DNA from: Lasiosphaeris hirsuta
Lineage: Eukaryota > Ascomycota > Sordariomycetes > Sordariales > Lasiosphaeriaceae
Reading direction: 5' to 3'
NCBI GenBank assembly: GCA_030549175.1
Contig: JAUKUA010000006.1
Coordinates: 3,658,001 to 3,722,000, forward strand
DNA: 64,000 nucleotides
Every line of letters begins with the position of its first letter. Position 1 is the first letter of the stretch. Of the stretch, positions 1 through 10,887 are shown one piece after another. Made by a program: the position numbers and the translations under genes. The notes under the pieces are model-generated. The model saw only the letters and a program-made list of their open reading frames with translations, was not told the DNA's origin and did no database searches.

Positions 1-441
1 CCCTTCAACTGCGACTACGGCTACAACATCTACATTGGCAACAACGTCTCGATTGGCCGCAACTGTCTTGTCAACGACATCTGCGAGGTCCGTATCGGCA
101 ACAACGTGATTATCAGTCCCAACGTGTGCATATACACGGGCATGGCGAGCACGGATCCCAGGCGGCGTGACGGGAACAAGGGCACTCAATTTGCGAAGCC
201 GGTCGTCATTGAGGACGATGTGTGGATCGCCGCCAATGTTATCATCCTCCCGGGTGTAAGAGTCGGCAGAGGCTCGACCGTCGGAGCTGGGTCGGTCGTG
301 ACAAAGGTATCTTCTCATCCCTCTGCTGAGCAATGTCTCGGGCACAGTTACTGACTTTGCTCCCACTAGGACGTCGCTACTTACAGCATCTACATGGGCC
401 TGAAGGCAGGCCACCGCCGAGGCATTTCCTATGCCTCGTAA
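1..441 (+). CDS. Hexapeptide-repeat sugar O-acetyltransferase, 3' part
   Basis: Only the C-terminal 125 residues are in the window; the gene starts before base 1. Exon 1..306 and exon 370..441 are joined across a 63-nt phase-0 intron (gtatct..cactag). The protein is made of left-handed beta-helix hexapeptide repeats ([51 protein letters not shown]), with the N-C-x-x-D-x-x pattern before the first turns. This fits the maltose/galactoside/NodL O-acetyltransferase group, cytosolic acetyl-CoA enzymes acting on sugars. The last exon ([14 protein letters not shown]..) takes the place of the usual VPxxSVVxGxPAxxIR tail and ends slightly unusually, in RRGISYAS. The sugar substrate cannot be told from the sequence. 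Confidence 0.85.
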
Positions 442-1408
442 CAACTTCTCTTCTCTTCTTTTAGTAATACTTTTTTACGGTGGCTTCTCCTTCCGTCTCG
501 GTCTATTTTCTATGATACCCAGTATAATTGGCTTGTACAAGACCTACGGTGCGCGTTGCGTGGCTGCTTTGCTTTAGTCGGTACAACCTCTCTATCTCAG
601 CGATTTAACCTGTTTTCCTTGATCATATCCCGAGCAACCCGGGTCGGCCGGCTTCTATGCCATGCAGTTATTCTTTTAGCGGGAATGGGAACGGAATAGC
701 GGTTGAGGAGGAGCGATGCAAAAAGCAGGAAAGGGATGTTTTCCCACATATCTGTTGCTGTTGCTGTTGCTCCCCCAACCAACCAACCCGAACATGAACA
801 GGACATACATACATACACATACACACTGAAACTAGCTCTGGCAGCAAAATGGTGTCATCTCAAATGGCCGCATCGGGCATAATATGGTATGGGGGTTTCT
901 TTGCGTTTGCCATGTCTCTTATTTCCTTTGTAGTGCGGCGGTAGGCTTGCTTCGTTCGGAAGAAGGATTTACAAGGCGGCGTAAATACCATCGGGATGGG
1001 GGCGCTGGTGGCCGACTATCTATTTATCACTGTATGTAGCTACCTACTATGTGAGATACTCCTGCATGCGGGCTAGCAAGGTGCCAGCTCCCAAAAGGGT
1101 GAATTCAAAGAATTGGGTATCTGCAACTCGTTCAGTAACACTGGAAATGGTGCGGCTCTCCGTGATTAGTTGACGGCCTCCTATCCCGTGACAGGCCTAG
1201 TCCCTGATGGCGGGATTTCCGATCGAGTGGGGTTTGCGTGCGGGAGGGAGCTACAGTGCGTGTGGTCCTGTGCGGAAGGAAGTGTGTCTCACGGGTCGGC
1301 TGGTTAGTTCGGGGGCGGGTGGCGATGTAAACAAACCGGGGTCGGTGGTGGTGGTGGTGGTGATGGGAGAGAGGTGAGATATAACCTGTTGAGGGTGACG
1401 AGTTTAAT
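442..1408. other. Intergenic stretch, nothing coding seen
   Basis: No recognisable coding frame lies between the acetyltransferase and the 5S gene. It contains a short (ggt)n run at about 1342-1362 and CA/TA-rich simple sequence around 800-830. The downstream end holds the 5S promoter. Confidence 0.6.
1379..1384 (+). promoter_or_regulatory. TATA-like element of the 5S gene
   Basis: ATATAA lies about 25-30 bases before the first 5S base. Neurospora 5S genes are known to need a TATA-type element near -29 in addition to internal boxes, so the spacing fits. The assignment rests on position only. Confidence 0.45.
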
Positions 1409-1527
1409 ACATACGACCATACCTACTGGAAAACTCGGGATCCCGTCCGCTCTCCCATAGATAAGCCAGTGAGGGCCAGACTAGTAGTTGGGTCGGTGAC
1501 GACCAGCGAATCCCTGGTGTTGTATGT
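1409..1527 (+). rRNA. 5S ribosomal RNA
   Basis: This 119-nt sequence runs from ACATACGACC to TGGTGTTGTATGT and contains the conserved CGGGATCCCGTCCGCTCTCC and GATAAGCCAGTGAGGGCC segments. It matches the Neurospora 5S sequence as remembered almost base for base. The first and last bases (acatac.., ..gtatgt) pair as helix I. It is followed at once by T-rich runs (ttattttttt at 1527-1536, then more T), as a Pol III terminator needs. In Sordariales 5S genes are scattered singly rather than arrayed with the rDNA, which agrees with this isolated copy. A damaged inverted copy lies at 9281-9381. Confidence 0.93.
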
Positions 1528-1556
1528 TATTTTTTTCTTTTTTTTTGCCTTGTCGC
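1528..1556 (+). terminator. Poly-T Pol III terminator
   Basis: Long T runs broken by single other bases (tattttttt, cttttttttt) follow the 5S gene directly. RNA polymerase III stops at runs of four or more T. Confidence 0.7.
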
Positions 1557-1704
1557 CGTTCCTTTTGCCTAGGACGGCGGCTTACACACACCCGAAGAGG
1601 GTGTCGGCGGACGATGTTCAGTGATCACAATAAACGGGAGGCCTGCTACTGCAATTGATGGGATGTATTATAATTGTTCATGATCATTCGATTACTGGTG
1701 CTGC

Positions 1705-3479
1705 TCAACACCTAATCTCTACTCCACTTTTGCTAATCGTCAGGTACTTGACCCCCTTGTAAGGCTTCACCGTTTCCCCAAGCCCCCTGCTCTTTCTTGA
1801 ATCGATGGCTATGCTTTCAACCTTGATCCCACTCGCCAGCCACCCCTTCACCGTAAAGCTGATGGACGCCGAGCTGGGCATCAGGATCTTATTCTGCGCT
1901 GCTCTCCGCTCGTCTTTCTCGTCTGCTAGGACTTCAGCTGACTTCACAGGCTTCGAAGCCGCCGGTGACGCCTGATACCCCTCGTCATACGAATAGTCCT
2001 TTCCTGTCGTATTGAACCCAAACCCTGTCGGGTCCGACTCAACGTCCTCTTCAGTCAGCTGCCCTACCACAGTGCACCTGAGCCCAAAATACGACGCGCC
2101 CGACGCCAGCTCCTTGTTTGGAATCGTCCACTCCAGCTGCCGATCCCCAGGGCTGTAATTCGCATCGCCCTTGCTCGGACGAATCTCGGAGAGATTCCGC
2201 ACACCCGCCGGAAGCGGCACCGTCACCGTCAGGTCCTGCAAGGCCGGTGATGCGGGCGTGCCCGTGTGTGGTCCGCCGAAGCCCCTCCCGGCGCCTCCAC
2301 CCCCGCCTCCGCCGGCGCCGGCGGCCCTCCCGCTGAGGGCGCCGCTGGTGGCGCCAAGCACCCGACTCACATGCAGCCGGACCTCAAAGTCAGACCCCGA
2401 CGCGCCCAGGCCCGGCTTGATCTCGATACTGACGGGGAGCTTAAGGTTGTTAGCAGTGGCGTTGCGGCCGCCCAGCTTGCCGTGGTCGCCGAGCGGCAGC
2501 AGGTCGACCTCGTACCCAGCGAGGATGAAGCGGCCGTCGGGCGGGATGAAGCTCAGCACCCCGGGCTGCTCGCGCCAGCGGGCGAGGCGCACGCACGGGT
2601 GGAACACGGGCAGCTCGATCAGCGTGTTGAGGTTGTGCTTGCCCGAGGGCCCCGTCAGCGTCACCAGGATGTCGGGCACTCCCGACACCTTGGACGTGAA
2701 GGCAATGGTGCCGTTGGCGAAGGCGGCGAGCGGGCGGCCCGAGGGCGCTAGGGTCACCGATAGGGTCTCGACTACGTCGGCGTAGAGCTCGTTGGACGTG
2801 TGCCGCACGTTGGCGCGCCGCCAGGGCAGGGCCGGGGCGGTCTGGGCGAGGAGGGAGGGGGAGCCGGAGGTGTTGTTGGCGCCGAAGCCTGATTTTCTGC
2901 AGGGGGTTTAGTTCGAATGTGCTCGGGGCAACAGGTTGAGCGGATTCTTACGTGGGCAGGTTGGGCAGGTTCAGACCGCCGAGGAGCTTCCCCATGAACC
3001 CCTCGACCTCGACCAAGTCCCGGAGCGCGTTTGGTTCGGTGGTATTTACGGCGCCAGCATCGCACATCTCGGTCAGCAGCTGGGCGGCGACATCGTAGCT
3101 GGCCTCGATCTTCTGGGCGATCAGTGGCGCGCCCAGAAACTCCTCGAACGAGTCGACGACGCGGTGGAGGAACTCGAGCACAAGCAGTGGCTCAACCTCG
3201 GAGGAGGTCGTTACGAGGATTAGGAGGTCCCCATGGCTCAGGCTGAATACGAGTGTCGGCGGGTTGGTGTTGGGCAGGTAGATGAGGTTCGGCCGAGGGG
3301 CGGCATGTTCGAGATAGAGGGGCAGCAGGTGCGTCGCCGACAGGGGCCGCGAGGTGTACGTGTGCGAGAGGACTAGGCTACTGGAGCATGTCAGTTATTT
3401 CTCTACAGATGGCCCTTGGCGCTACCGTCTCCTACTTGTGCTCGTCGTAGATGTGCAGCGCCTCTATGACGCCGTTCAT
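1705..3479 (-). CDS. APM3: AP-3 adaptor complex mu subunit
   Basis: Exons 3479..3436, 3380..2952 and 2896..1705 (introns of 55 and 55 nt) give 554 residues. The start MNGVIEALHIYDEHNSLVLS is a longin-like mu N-domain (about 1-145). The segment WRRANVRHTSNELYADVVET opens the mu homology domain (from about 180), and the chain ends KYLTISKSGVEIRC, a typical mu C-terminus. AP-3 mu recognises tyrosine-type (YxxPhi) signals and sorts cargo from Golgi/endosome to the vacuole. An alanine/glycine-rich insertion with a run of eight glycines sits in the mu homology domain, encoded by the GC-rich DNA around 2280-2340; it is probably a flexible loop. The gene is divergent from the gene at 3737, with 257 bases between starts. 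Confidence 0.92.
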
Positions 3480-3736
3480 GGCTGATTTCTGTCGTGGGGT
3501 GCGGGTGGTTTCGAGGTTGGCTGAAGCTCCGCTAGAGAGCACTGACGCAATCGCTGGCAGCGCGATTAGGGAGGGCCGTTGCCTTCATGCGCCATGGGCG
3601 GTGAGCCACGGCACTATCTTTTTGCGGCCAAGCTGCCGCGCTGCCCAGCCATCATTCCGCAACCGCGCACGCGACCTCGACTTCCCTCAGCAGCTCCCCA
3701 TCGAACCGGGCTGAATTGCATTCCCACTCGTTCGTC

Positions 3737-4079
3737 ATGGCTGGGGACAAGGTGCCCTCAATCATAAGCCTGGAGAAGCCTGAGAGGCTCGAGGAACTTC
3801 TCAAGCAGGACCGCGGCGATGACTGCCTGTCGTGCAAAATCGTTGGTGAGTGGCTCTCGTCGCTTCGAGCTTCAACCTGGTGCTGAGACAACTGCAGGCA
3901 CCGGCACGCTCTGGGGACTCGCGGGCTACAGCTACATGTCCGGACACTCGCAACTGGAGAAGAACCGCGCAAGAATTCTGGCCAGCAAGTCCATGTTCGG
4001 CATGCGCAGCAGGAGTCTAGGCATTACCGCCATCTCAGCCACCTTCGCCTTCCTGGGATTATGGAGAGCCACCAAATGA
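3737..4079 (+). CDS. Small mitochondrial inner-membrane protein, DUF4536/DMAC1-like
   Basis: Exons 3737..3845 and 3898..4079 (52-nt intron, phase 1) give 96 residues. A hydrophilic N-terminal part ends in DDCLSCKIVG with a CxxC pair. It is followed by a helix TGTLWGLAGYSYMSGH and a second hydrophobic helix near the end (GITAISATFAFLGLWRATK). This CxxC plus two-helix layout is that of the DUF4536 family, whose animal member TMEM261/DMAC1 helps assemble the distal membrane arm of complex I. The family call rests on the pattern and size; the complex I role is inferred. It is divergently paired with the AP-3 mu gene. Confidence 0.72.
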
Positions 4080-7000
4080 GCGGGTTGCATCAAGCACCAT
4101 CTCTCCACTCACCACCATGTCCCACAAATCTCCAATCCATCGCCAGCTTCGAGCCACGCCTAGGACACTTGTCGTGTTGATAACCTGCTCGCTCGGCCAT
4201 GCGATGGCTGTGGCCACCTTTGAAACATTCGCACGTAACTGGCCAATTGGGCACCGACTCGGCCAGCAGCATCTAGAAGATATCCCGAGTGCTCAATAGA
4301 GGTCGCCTAGCTGTCTTTGACATGTATCGTTTGGGGAGCATATAAGGGGGTCGTGTCTAGATAAGTGTGGCATTTACGAGCCTGTAAAACAAACAATTCA
4401 TGTATCCACATCGCTCGTGTCTTGGCCCTTTTGGAAGGACTTGGCTCGGCACGTAGCATGGGGCACAGCAGCAGCCCAGTTCTCGATCCCCAGCCGTTTG
4501 CCTGACATAATCTTCTTAGTAGTGTATCCCACCCGGTTTCACCCACTTTAGCATTCCATCTCCTGCCTTATATATACCCACTTTCTGTATTGTCACTGGT
4601 AATGGATACCTATGATGTCATCATGGCGGAACTATCGAATTCGATATCAACCTGCATGCTGATATATGATCAGCGTATTGAACGATGCATCCTCCCTATG
4701 GATAATCCAATGTAGCCCCGAGACGCATCCTTACGGTCTAGCAAAGAGACATTTATTGCAGACGGGGAGGGAAGGTTGAAGAAGGAGTTGACGATAGCAC
4801 AAGGCTCGGAAGATCGCGTCCCGAACCGAGCCTGGCGATGCTAGGTGGCCATCTGTCATGCCCGGGACTGAACTTGGCTTTTCCTTGGCTGCAGAATCGC
4901 TTCACTGGCGGCCGCAACGCTAGGATGTCTTGGCTGTCGTTCAGCCTCAACCTCGATTGACGACAGCTATGCAACATCCAATGCAAACGAGTCCCGAACA
5001 ATGTAGCTAACACGGAGGGAAATTTATCTTTCTTCAGCTATAGAAGTGCCATAGTATTAGGCATGCATAGCAGTGTCTGTTCTACTTCTTCAAAATTAAG
5101 GTCGTTAGAGAGTTGTGACTTGAAAGTGGGAGTCAGCGGTTGGATTACTTTGATAGATCTGGTGCTGCAAGTAAAATTAAGTGGCAACCTCAAGAGACAC
5201 CGCACTTGGTGACAGTCACAGTTTGAATGGGACACGAGGGCATCGTTTTGTGATAGGTTATTGTTGGGGGCAATCAAGGACTTCATCGCAGCCCAGATGC
5301 TGAATACAGGGGTGCTGGCTCTCGATGATCTGATATCCAAGGTACTCTGGTCCTAAATGAGATGGGAAGCGGCGCTGGTTTGGATACTCACTTGAGCTTT
5401 GTGGAGTAGTACGTTTTCTGTTTGCATTATAATTGCAGTTGTTCTCAGAAGATATCAAGCCCCATTGTTTCTGGTAGGTGGAAAAAACTATAATAAGCAA
5501 GGGATGGTAACATCCGGGTAAATACAGCCATGTGGCTGTCAGACTAAGAGCGCATTCGATCACAATGCTGGACCTTCTTCTCCTGTTAGCGCATCCAGTT
5601 GGGCAATGGGGTGCCGTTCATCAGCTGCATAGGACTTTGGTCCCGGGTGGGCGGGCCCTTCTCCGCAGTGTCCTCTTCATGGTAGACATGCTGTGTCTGG
5701 GGGAGTTTAGCAACTCGAGGACTGTGAGAGTCTGGGCTGGTTGACTGCAGAAGCAGGCTGTCCAGGCTGTCACAAATCTGTACCTTGCACTTTTGGTATT
5801 TTCAGCTGTGGTACAGGTCATGGTGGCAGCAAGAGGATGATGGTATGGCAGGGGTTGATGCTGGGACCCCCTCTCACTTGCAGCTTCCCCGGATAACTTG
5901 GCCGCCATAGAACAAACAAACCCCATTCATTACCTTTGGCAGGCACGTACGTTCCGGCTCCAGCCCGATGCGGGGAATCCCGCGCATATACACCCGGCGG
6001 GACCTTGAATTCAATCAACCAGCCCGCCCACTTATAGGCAAACTGCTGCTCGGATTTTGGGAGTAACTTGCAGTGATCAATTAAATCAAGGCACATTGGA
6101 GAAAGTGGATTTTGAAAATGGGAATACAATGAGAAGGTGGGGAGGGGGATCATGTTGTGCTATTGCCGTGCCGCACATCCTGCAGGAAGTGGCATGCGAC
6201 TGCAACGGTATTCCCAAGGTAAGGTACCCAAAACCTCGATATTTGTGGCGTGGATCAGCGTGTCAGCGGCTACAATCTCGCCCACACGGCTGGGGCCGAG
6301 GGGCAAGGGCAGCGGGTGAATTCAAGTTCCCCAAGCCTCACGTACGTGATGTGGAAAAGAGCTCGGGGGACAATAGATGACTACGCACACCAACAACCCG
6401 GATCATTAATCAAAATACAAAGCCAAGACATGGAAACCTTCTCTCGTTATATGATGTGCGCGGCCACCATCAGTAATGTACCTAGGGAGTGTACACTTCA
6501 GCTAGTTTTAGTGTCTAGGTAGGTAAAGGTACCACACTCCACTGGTTCCTGCAAGTGGGACGAAGCGAGAGGGCTGGATTCCATGGGGACCAGACAGATA
6601 ATGGATGCGCGGAAGGTGCAGAAGGTGCAGAAGGTGCAGATGGTGGTCACCGAACCGCCAACTTCTGCAGCCACTATCGGACCGAGACTAAACTTGTCTA
6701 GGCCTTGCATCCCGTCCTTGGTGGTCACCGCGATTTCGACCATCTTTCGATCCAATGAAGCAGTCAAAACACACACGCTTTTGTTTTTTCCCCCTCGCGA
6801 GCACTTTTGCTCCCTTGTCGCCACCGCTGCCGTATGTGGCTATGGTGCCACTTCGATGCCTGGCCCGTCGAGCCGATACTCCCCACCAGCTTTCTGCTTC
6901 CCCAGACACCTCCGTCCCCCCACTGACGGCCGAATCCCCGTCCACCCATGTGTCCGTGAACATGGAGAAGGAGGCATCGCGTCCCGCTTTCCGGCTGGGG

Positions 7001-7254
7001 GCCGGGTAACCGTGGTTGGATTTTGGTGATGCTGACTGATACCTTGGGTACCTTCTCGGTGCATGGCTCTGCAACAATATACCGTAGCCCACCGATGCGC
7101 CTCCCAACGTCTCATTTACATATATGACACGGGGGAGACCCCATATGGAGAACACAGCTCTCCCCGCAGTTCTCCTCACGAACCCACGGTTTGTTTACCT
7201 GCGGGAGAATTTGAACCGTCACCAGAGTCGACCTTCTCAGAGAAAACCTTCAAC
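4080..7254. other. 3.2-kb gene-poor region
   Basis: Several short open frames exist on both strands (for example minus 5038-5563 and plus 6583-7029), but none shows a known domain, a splice-supported extension or a hydrophobicity pattern of a family. A 9-bp tandem repeat lies at 6613-6639. The last few hundred bases are the upstream region of the sugar transporter. Confidence 0.5.
6613..6639. repeat. 9-bp tandem repeat, three copies
   Basis: AAGGTGCAG is repeated three times without a mismatch, then decays into AtGGTGgtc. It is a small minisatellite in intergenic DNA. Confidence 0.85.
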
Positions 7255-9130
7255 ATGGGCAAAGACACCTTTCAGCTCGCTGGCCGTGACTGGCCCAAGG
7301 TGACGTGGTGGAAGATGAAGGGGATGCGAACAGTGTATCTCACTCTCTGGGCTGCCATGCTTACCTCTGCAACCAATGGTCAGTCCCCTTCTCAAATTTG
7401 GTTCAGACAACTGATTAGTGATGCAGGATATGACGGTTCGCTGATGAACGGCCTCGAGGCCATCAAGGCATGGAATGACAGTACGGGATTACTCCTTTTT
7501 CATATTCCAACCATGGGCTCGGCCTAACCAAGGTTTCAGACTTCAACAACCCCAATGGCCAGATTTTAGGTCTCATCGCTGCCTCCATGTCAATTGGCTC
7601 TCTACTTGCCATCCCCATCGTCCCTTACACAGCTGATATCCTCGGTCGTCGGACCGGTGTCGTCATTGGCTGCGCTATCATGATCGTCGGCGTAGCCTTG
7701 ATCTGCATCGGTTTCCACGTCGCCTTATTTATTGTCGGTCGTCTCATCCTGGGCTTTGGGATTGCCATTGCTCACGTACGTTAGCTGTCTCTCTTTGGTT
7801 GCCTATTTCATCTGTCAAACGCAAACTTACGAGAGATCATCACAGGGCTCTGCACCACTCCTCATCGCCGAGCTTGTCCACCCGCAGCATCGAGCCATCT
7901 ATAGCACAATCTACAATACCCTCTGGTATCTTGGATCCCTGATCGGATCCTGGGTCGCTTTTGGAACCAACACACTCGACGGGCAATGGGCATGGCGAGT
8001 GCCATGTCTGCTCCAAGCCATCCCGTCCATCGTTCAGATGGTATTCATCTGGACCGTACCCGAGTCTCCCCGTTGGCTCATCTCCAAGGGGAAGCACCAA
8101 AAGGCTAAAGAGATCCTCGCCTACGTCCACGCCCAGGGCGACCTTGACGACGAGCTTGTCAACGTCGAGTTTAATGAAATTCAACAAACGATCGCCCTTG
8201 AGCAAGAGTACGAAAGGTCGGCCTGGAGTGAGCTATGGGCAACGCCAGGCAACCGGCATCGTCTCCTCATTCTTATCTCCATTGGCTTCTTCTCTCAGTG
8301 GTCCGGCAACGGTATCGTGTCGTACTTCCTCCCCAAAGTGCTCGAGCTCATCGGCATCACCGACTCGACGACGCAGCTCGAGATCAACGGCTATCTCTCT
8401 ATCGTCCAGCTCATCTCGGCCGTGGGTATCTGCTTCTTCGTCGACAAGATCGGGCGGCGCCCCCTCTTCCTCACCTCGTGCGTGGGCATGCTGGTTACCT
8501 TCATCGTGACGACCATTGCGCTAGCGCGGTATGATGCCAGCCCAAACTCGGCGGCTGCTAACACGGTTATTGTTTTTATCTTCCTTTACTACATTATGTC
8601 GGTGACCAATTTCCCGTTTCCCGCCGTCATTTGCTGGCTCAGGTGTCTCGGGAGCTGTTTACACTCGCGAGACAAGCCAAGGTGTTCAGCTAGCCAGCAG
8701 AGAGAATTACTGACTGGTATCCTCCAACAGGTATAACCTCGGCTTTTGCGGGCTGCTGGTCTCGTACTCGACGGAGATTCTGCCGTACCGCATCCGCGCC
8801 AAGGGACTCACCGTCATGTTTTTCTGTGTTGACCTCAGTCTGTGGTTCAACCAGTATGTCAACCCGATTGCGCTGCAGTCCATTGCGTGGAAGTACTACA
8901 TTGTGTACTGCTGCTGGCTGGCCTTCGAGCTAGCTGTCGTCTACAAGTGGTATATTGAGACTAAGAACACGGCGCTCGAGGAGATTGTCAAATTCTTTGA
9001 CGGGGATTCTGCTATTGTTGGCGGCGATGACGCGACGGCCAAGGCAAGACATTTGGCTGGCGAGGATGAGGCCGAGGTGGCCGAAGCGGAGAAGGCGGCC
9101 CCTGCCAAGACTGAAGTCACCAATGCTTGA
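7255..9130 (+). CDS. MFS sugar transporter (lactose permease/hexose type)
   Basis: Exons 7255..7378, 7427..7480, 7540..7775, 7846..8642 and 8731..9130 give 536 residues. The frame is open upstream, but the ATG at 7255 (MGKDTFQL) gives the usual short cytosolic N-terminus. Family marks in order: TNGYDGSLMNGLEA after helix 1, the loop 2-3 signature DILGRRTG, GRLILGFGIAIAHGSAPLLIAEL, the PESPRWL motif, and a second DKIGRRPLF in loop 8-9. The C-terminus is acidic and alanine-rich. The pattern is that of plasma-membrane sugar:proton symporters of the fungal lactose permease and cellodextrin group; the sugar itself cannot be read. The last intron (88 nt) is the least certain join: AGG is split across it, giving FPAVICWLRYNLGF, where the text around helix 9-10 is unusual. 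Confidence 0.9.
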
Positions 9131-9280
9131 GGGTCACAATGTAGTTGGGGCACGGGCTGGCTGACTTGAAGGTTGGTGCAGAGTTGGAAAGCGCCTGCGG
9201 CAGCGTAGCCAGTCGAGAGCTGTCATGCACTTGGAAATCACTAATACATTTTGAATTGTACGTGACAAAGAGTGAGAGAG

Positions 9281-9381
9281 CCATACAACACCACGACCCA
9301 AGTACTAGTCTGGCCCTCACTGGCTTATCTATGGGAGAGCGGACGGGATCCCGAGTTTTCCTACGAGTCCTTCTCCTATGT
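9281..9381 (-). pseudogene. Truncated 5S rRNA copy, inverted
   Basis: Bases 9294..9361 match, on the minus strand, the middle of the 5S gene at 1409-1527 with one mismatch over 68 positions. The 5S 3' end (TGGTGTTGTATG) follows directly, so exactly 19 bases (gtgacgaccagcgaatccc), which cover the 3' internal promoter region, are missing. About 15 bases near the 5' end are unrelated. The copy should therefore be inactive. Neurospora is known to carry 5S pseudogenes of this sort. Confidence 0.88.
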
Positions 9382-10887
9382 ACAAAGTATGCCGAATGTG
9401 GAAACTCGGGAGCCTAGAAAACGGGATACAAAACCCGGAAGATGGGATGCAACTGAGACCGGGAAGACCGGCCCCCCGCTGATCTAAGGACAAAATCTTG
9501 GTCTTTTTATTTTATGAGGTCATGTGACCCGTCAACGGTGAGGGCTAAACCAAGCACTGACGGAGGAGGCTAGTAAACGGCAGCCCGTTACAGAGACGCT
9601 GCTTCAGATGTTCTAGACCAAGCTACGAGCTAATAATCACCGGCGACGGGGAGACGAGTGCCACAAGTAGCAGCCAGAGTCCAAAAAGCGGGACCTACAC
9701 ATTGCGAAACAGGATCTTGGGAACTTTGTTGGACCTTGTCCCTTAACTTTAATGGCCAGAGCATTCCGGCTTTCCAAGGACACAAGAGTTGACTTTCTAT
9801 CCTACCTTTAAATAGATGAGTTCCCGTAATAATCTGGGAGGGAAGATAAGAAGGAACTATCTTACCTTACCGGCCTAGAGGGCTTTTTTTATTTTTATTT
9901 TTTTAGTAAAGTAGTACCCTACCTAATAAACTTGTTATGTGGTAGAATTTAGATAGGTCAGATAGGTTAGTCTGTTGTGCGCAGTCCCTGCGCTCAATTG
10001 AGCACAGGGGGTGTGTGGGCGAGACAGAGCAATGGTGATGGATTGGTGGTGTTGTGGGCCAGGTTTTCCTAGCCCTGCAACAGCTATCTAGGTGTGGCCC
10101 AAAAGGCACTAGCTAGGCGAGGTGGCGTGTGCCCTGTACCCTCGAGGTGGGGGGCACCACCTCCAACAGGGTGCGCTGCCATATGATGGCAGCGTGCCCT
10201 CCCGAATGATTGCCAACGGGCCGTCCTTTATAATATTATCACACTACCATACAAATATGTCATATCTAGTATTCATGTGAAGGACCACCAAACTAACGCT
10301 TATCAAAGCGGTCTTTCAGACCGTAGCAGTAGCTATATAACTAGTTAAACTACTGTAAAGGTTTTTCTATTGTAATAAAGACTAATTAAAACTCCTAAAA
10401 GTAGTATCACTCGAGCTTATGGCTAGAGAGGAAGAAGAACAAATACATACTTATAACTCTATGTATTTTACTACTTCTAAAACTATAGTGCTTCTAATAG
10501 ATTTTAATCTTGGTGGCTTTGACGGCGTCATGTTTGAACCTGCGGGGGCTTTGGGAACTGGAATGGCCCCTGGTGGTTCTGAATGGGACGCTTATCCCAA
10601 GTTTGGTTAACTCTGCTAACTTAACCCACTAGATATAATAAAAAGACCACATAGTTACAAATGTACATATTGTACCTGTGGCGGCTCTTGATCACGGAGG
10701 TGAGAAGTGGCTTCCTTGTAGTCCTATAAAAGCCTTGATGGAGAAAAATAGCGACATATAATAACAAAGACCCTACCTTCCGACTAAATTCCTTTGGAGC
10801 CCTACTTATTTTATCCCTAGATTAACGGATAAGAAACGTCATGTGGGCTGTGCCAGCGCCTATATTTGTCGTATCATCTCATTTCAT
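9382..10887. other. AT-rich intergenic DNA, probably decayed repeats
   Basis: Base composition turns markedly AT-rich from about 9780, with poly-T runs at 9885-9905 and dense TA-rich text at 10200-10870. No frame longer than about 65 codons is convincing. A perfect 6-bp stem with a 3-base loop (cggtctttcagaccg) occurs near 10310. The look is that of RIP-damaged repeats, but no element type could be recognised. Confidence 0.45.

Noticed and set aside
2118..2785. Three long plus-strand frames opposite AP-3 mu
   Set aside because: Shadows of the GC-rich minus-strand coding sequence.
10305..10330. Hairpin cggtctttcagaccg
   Set aside because: A 6-bp stem in AT-rich DNA is too weak a signal to call a terminator or RNA element.
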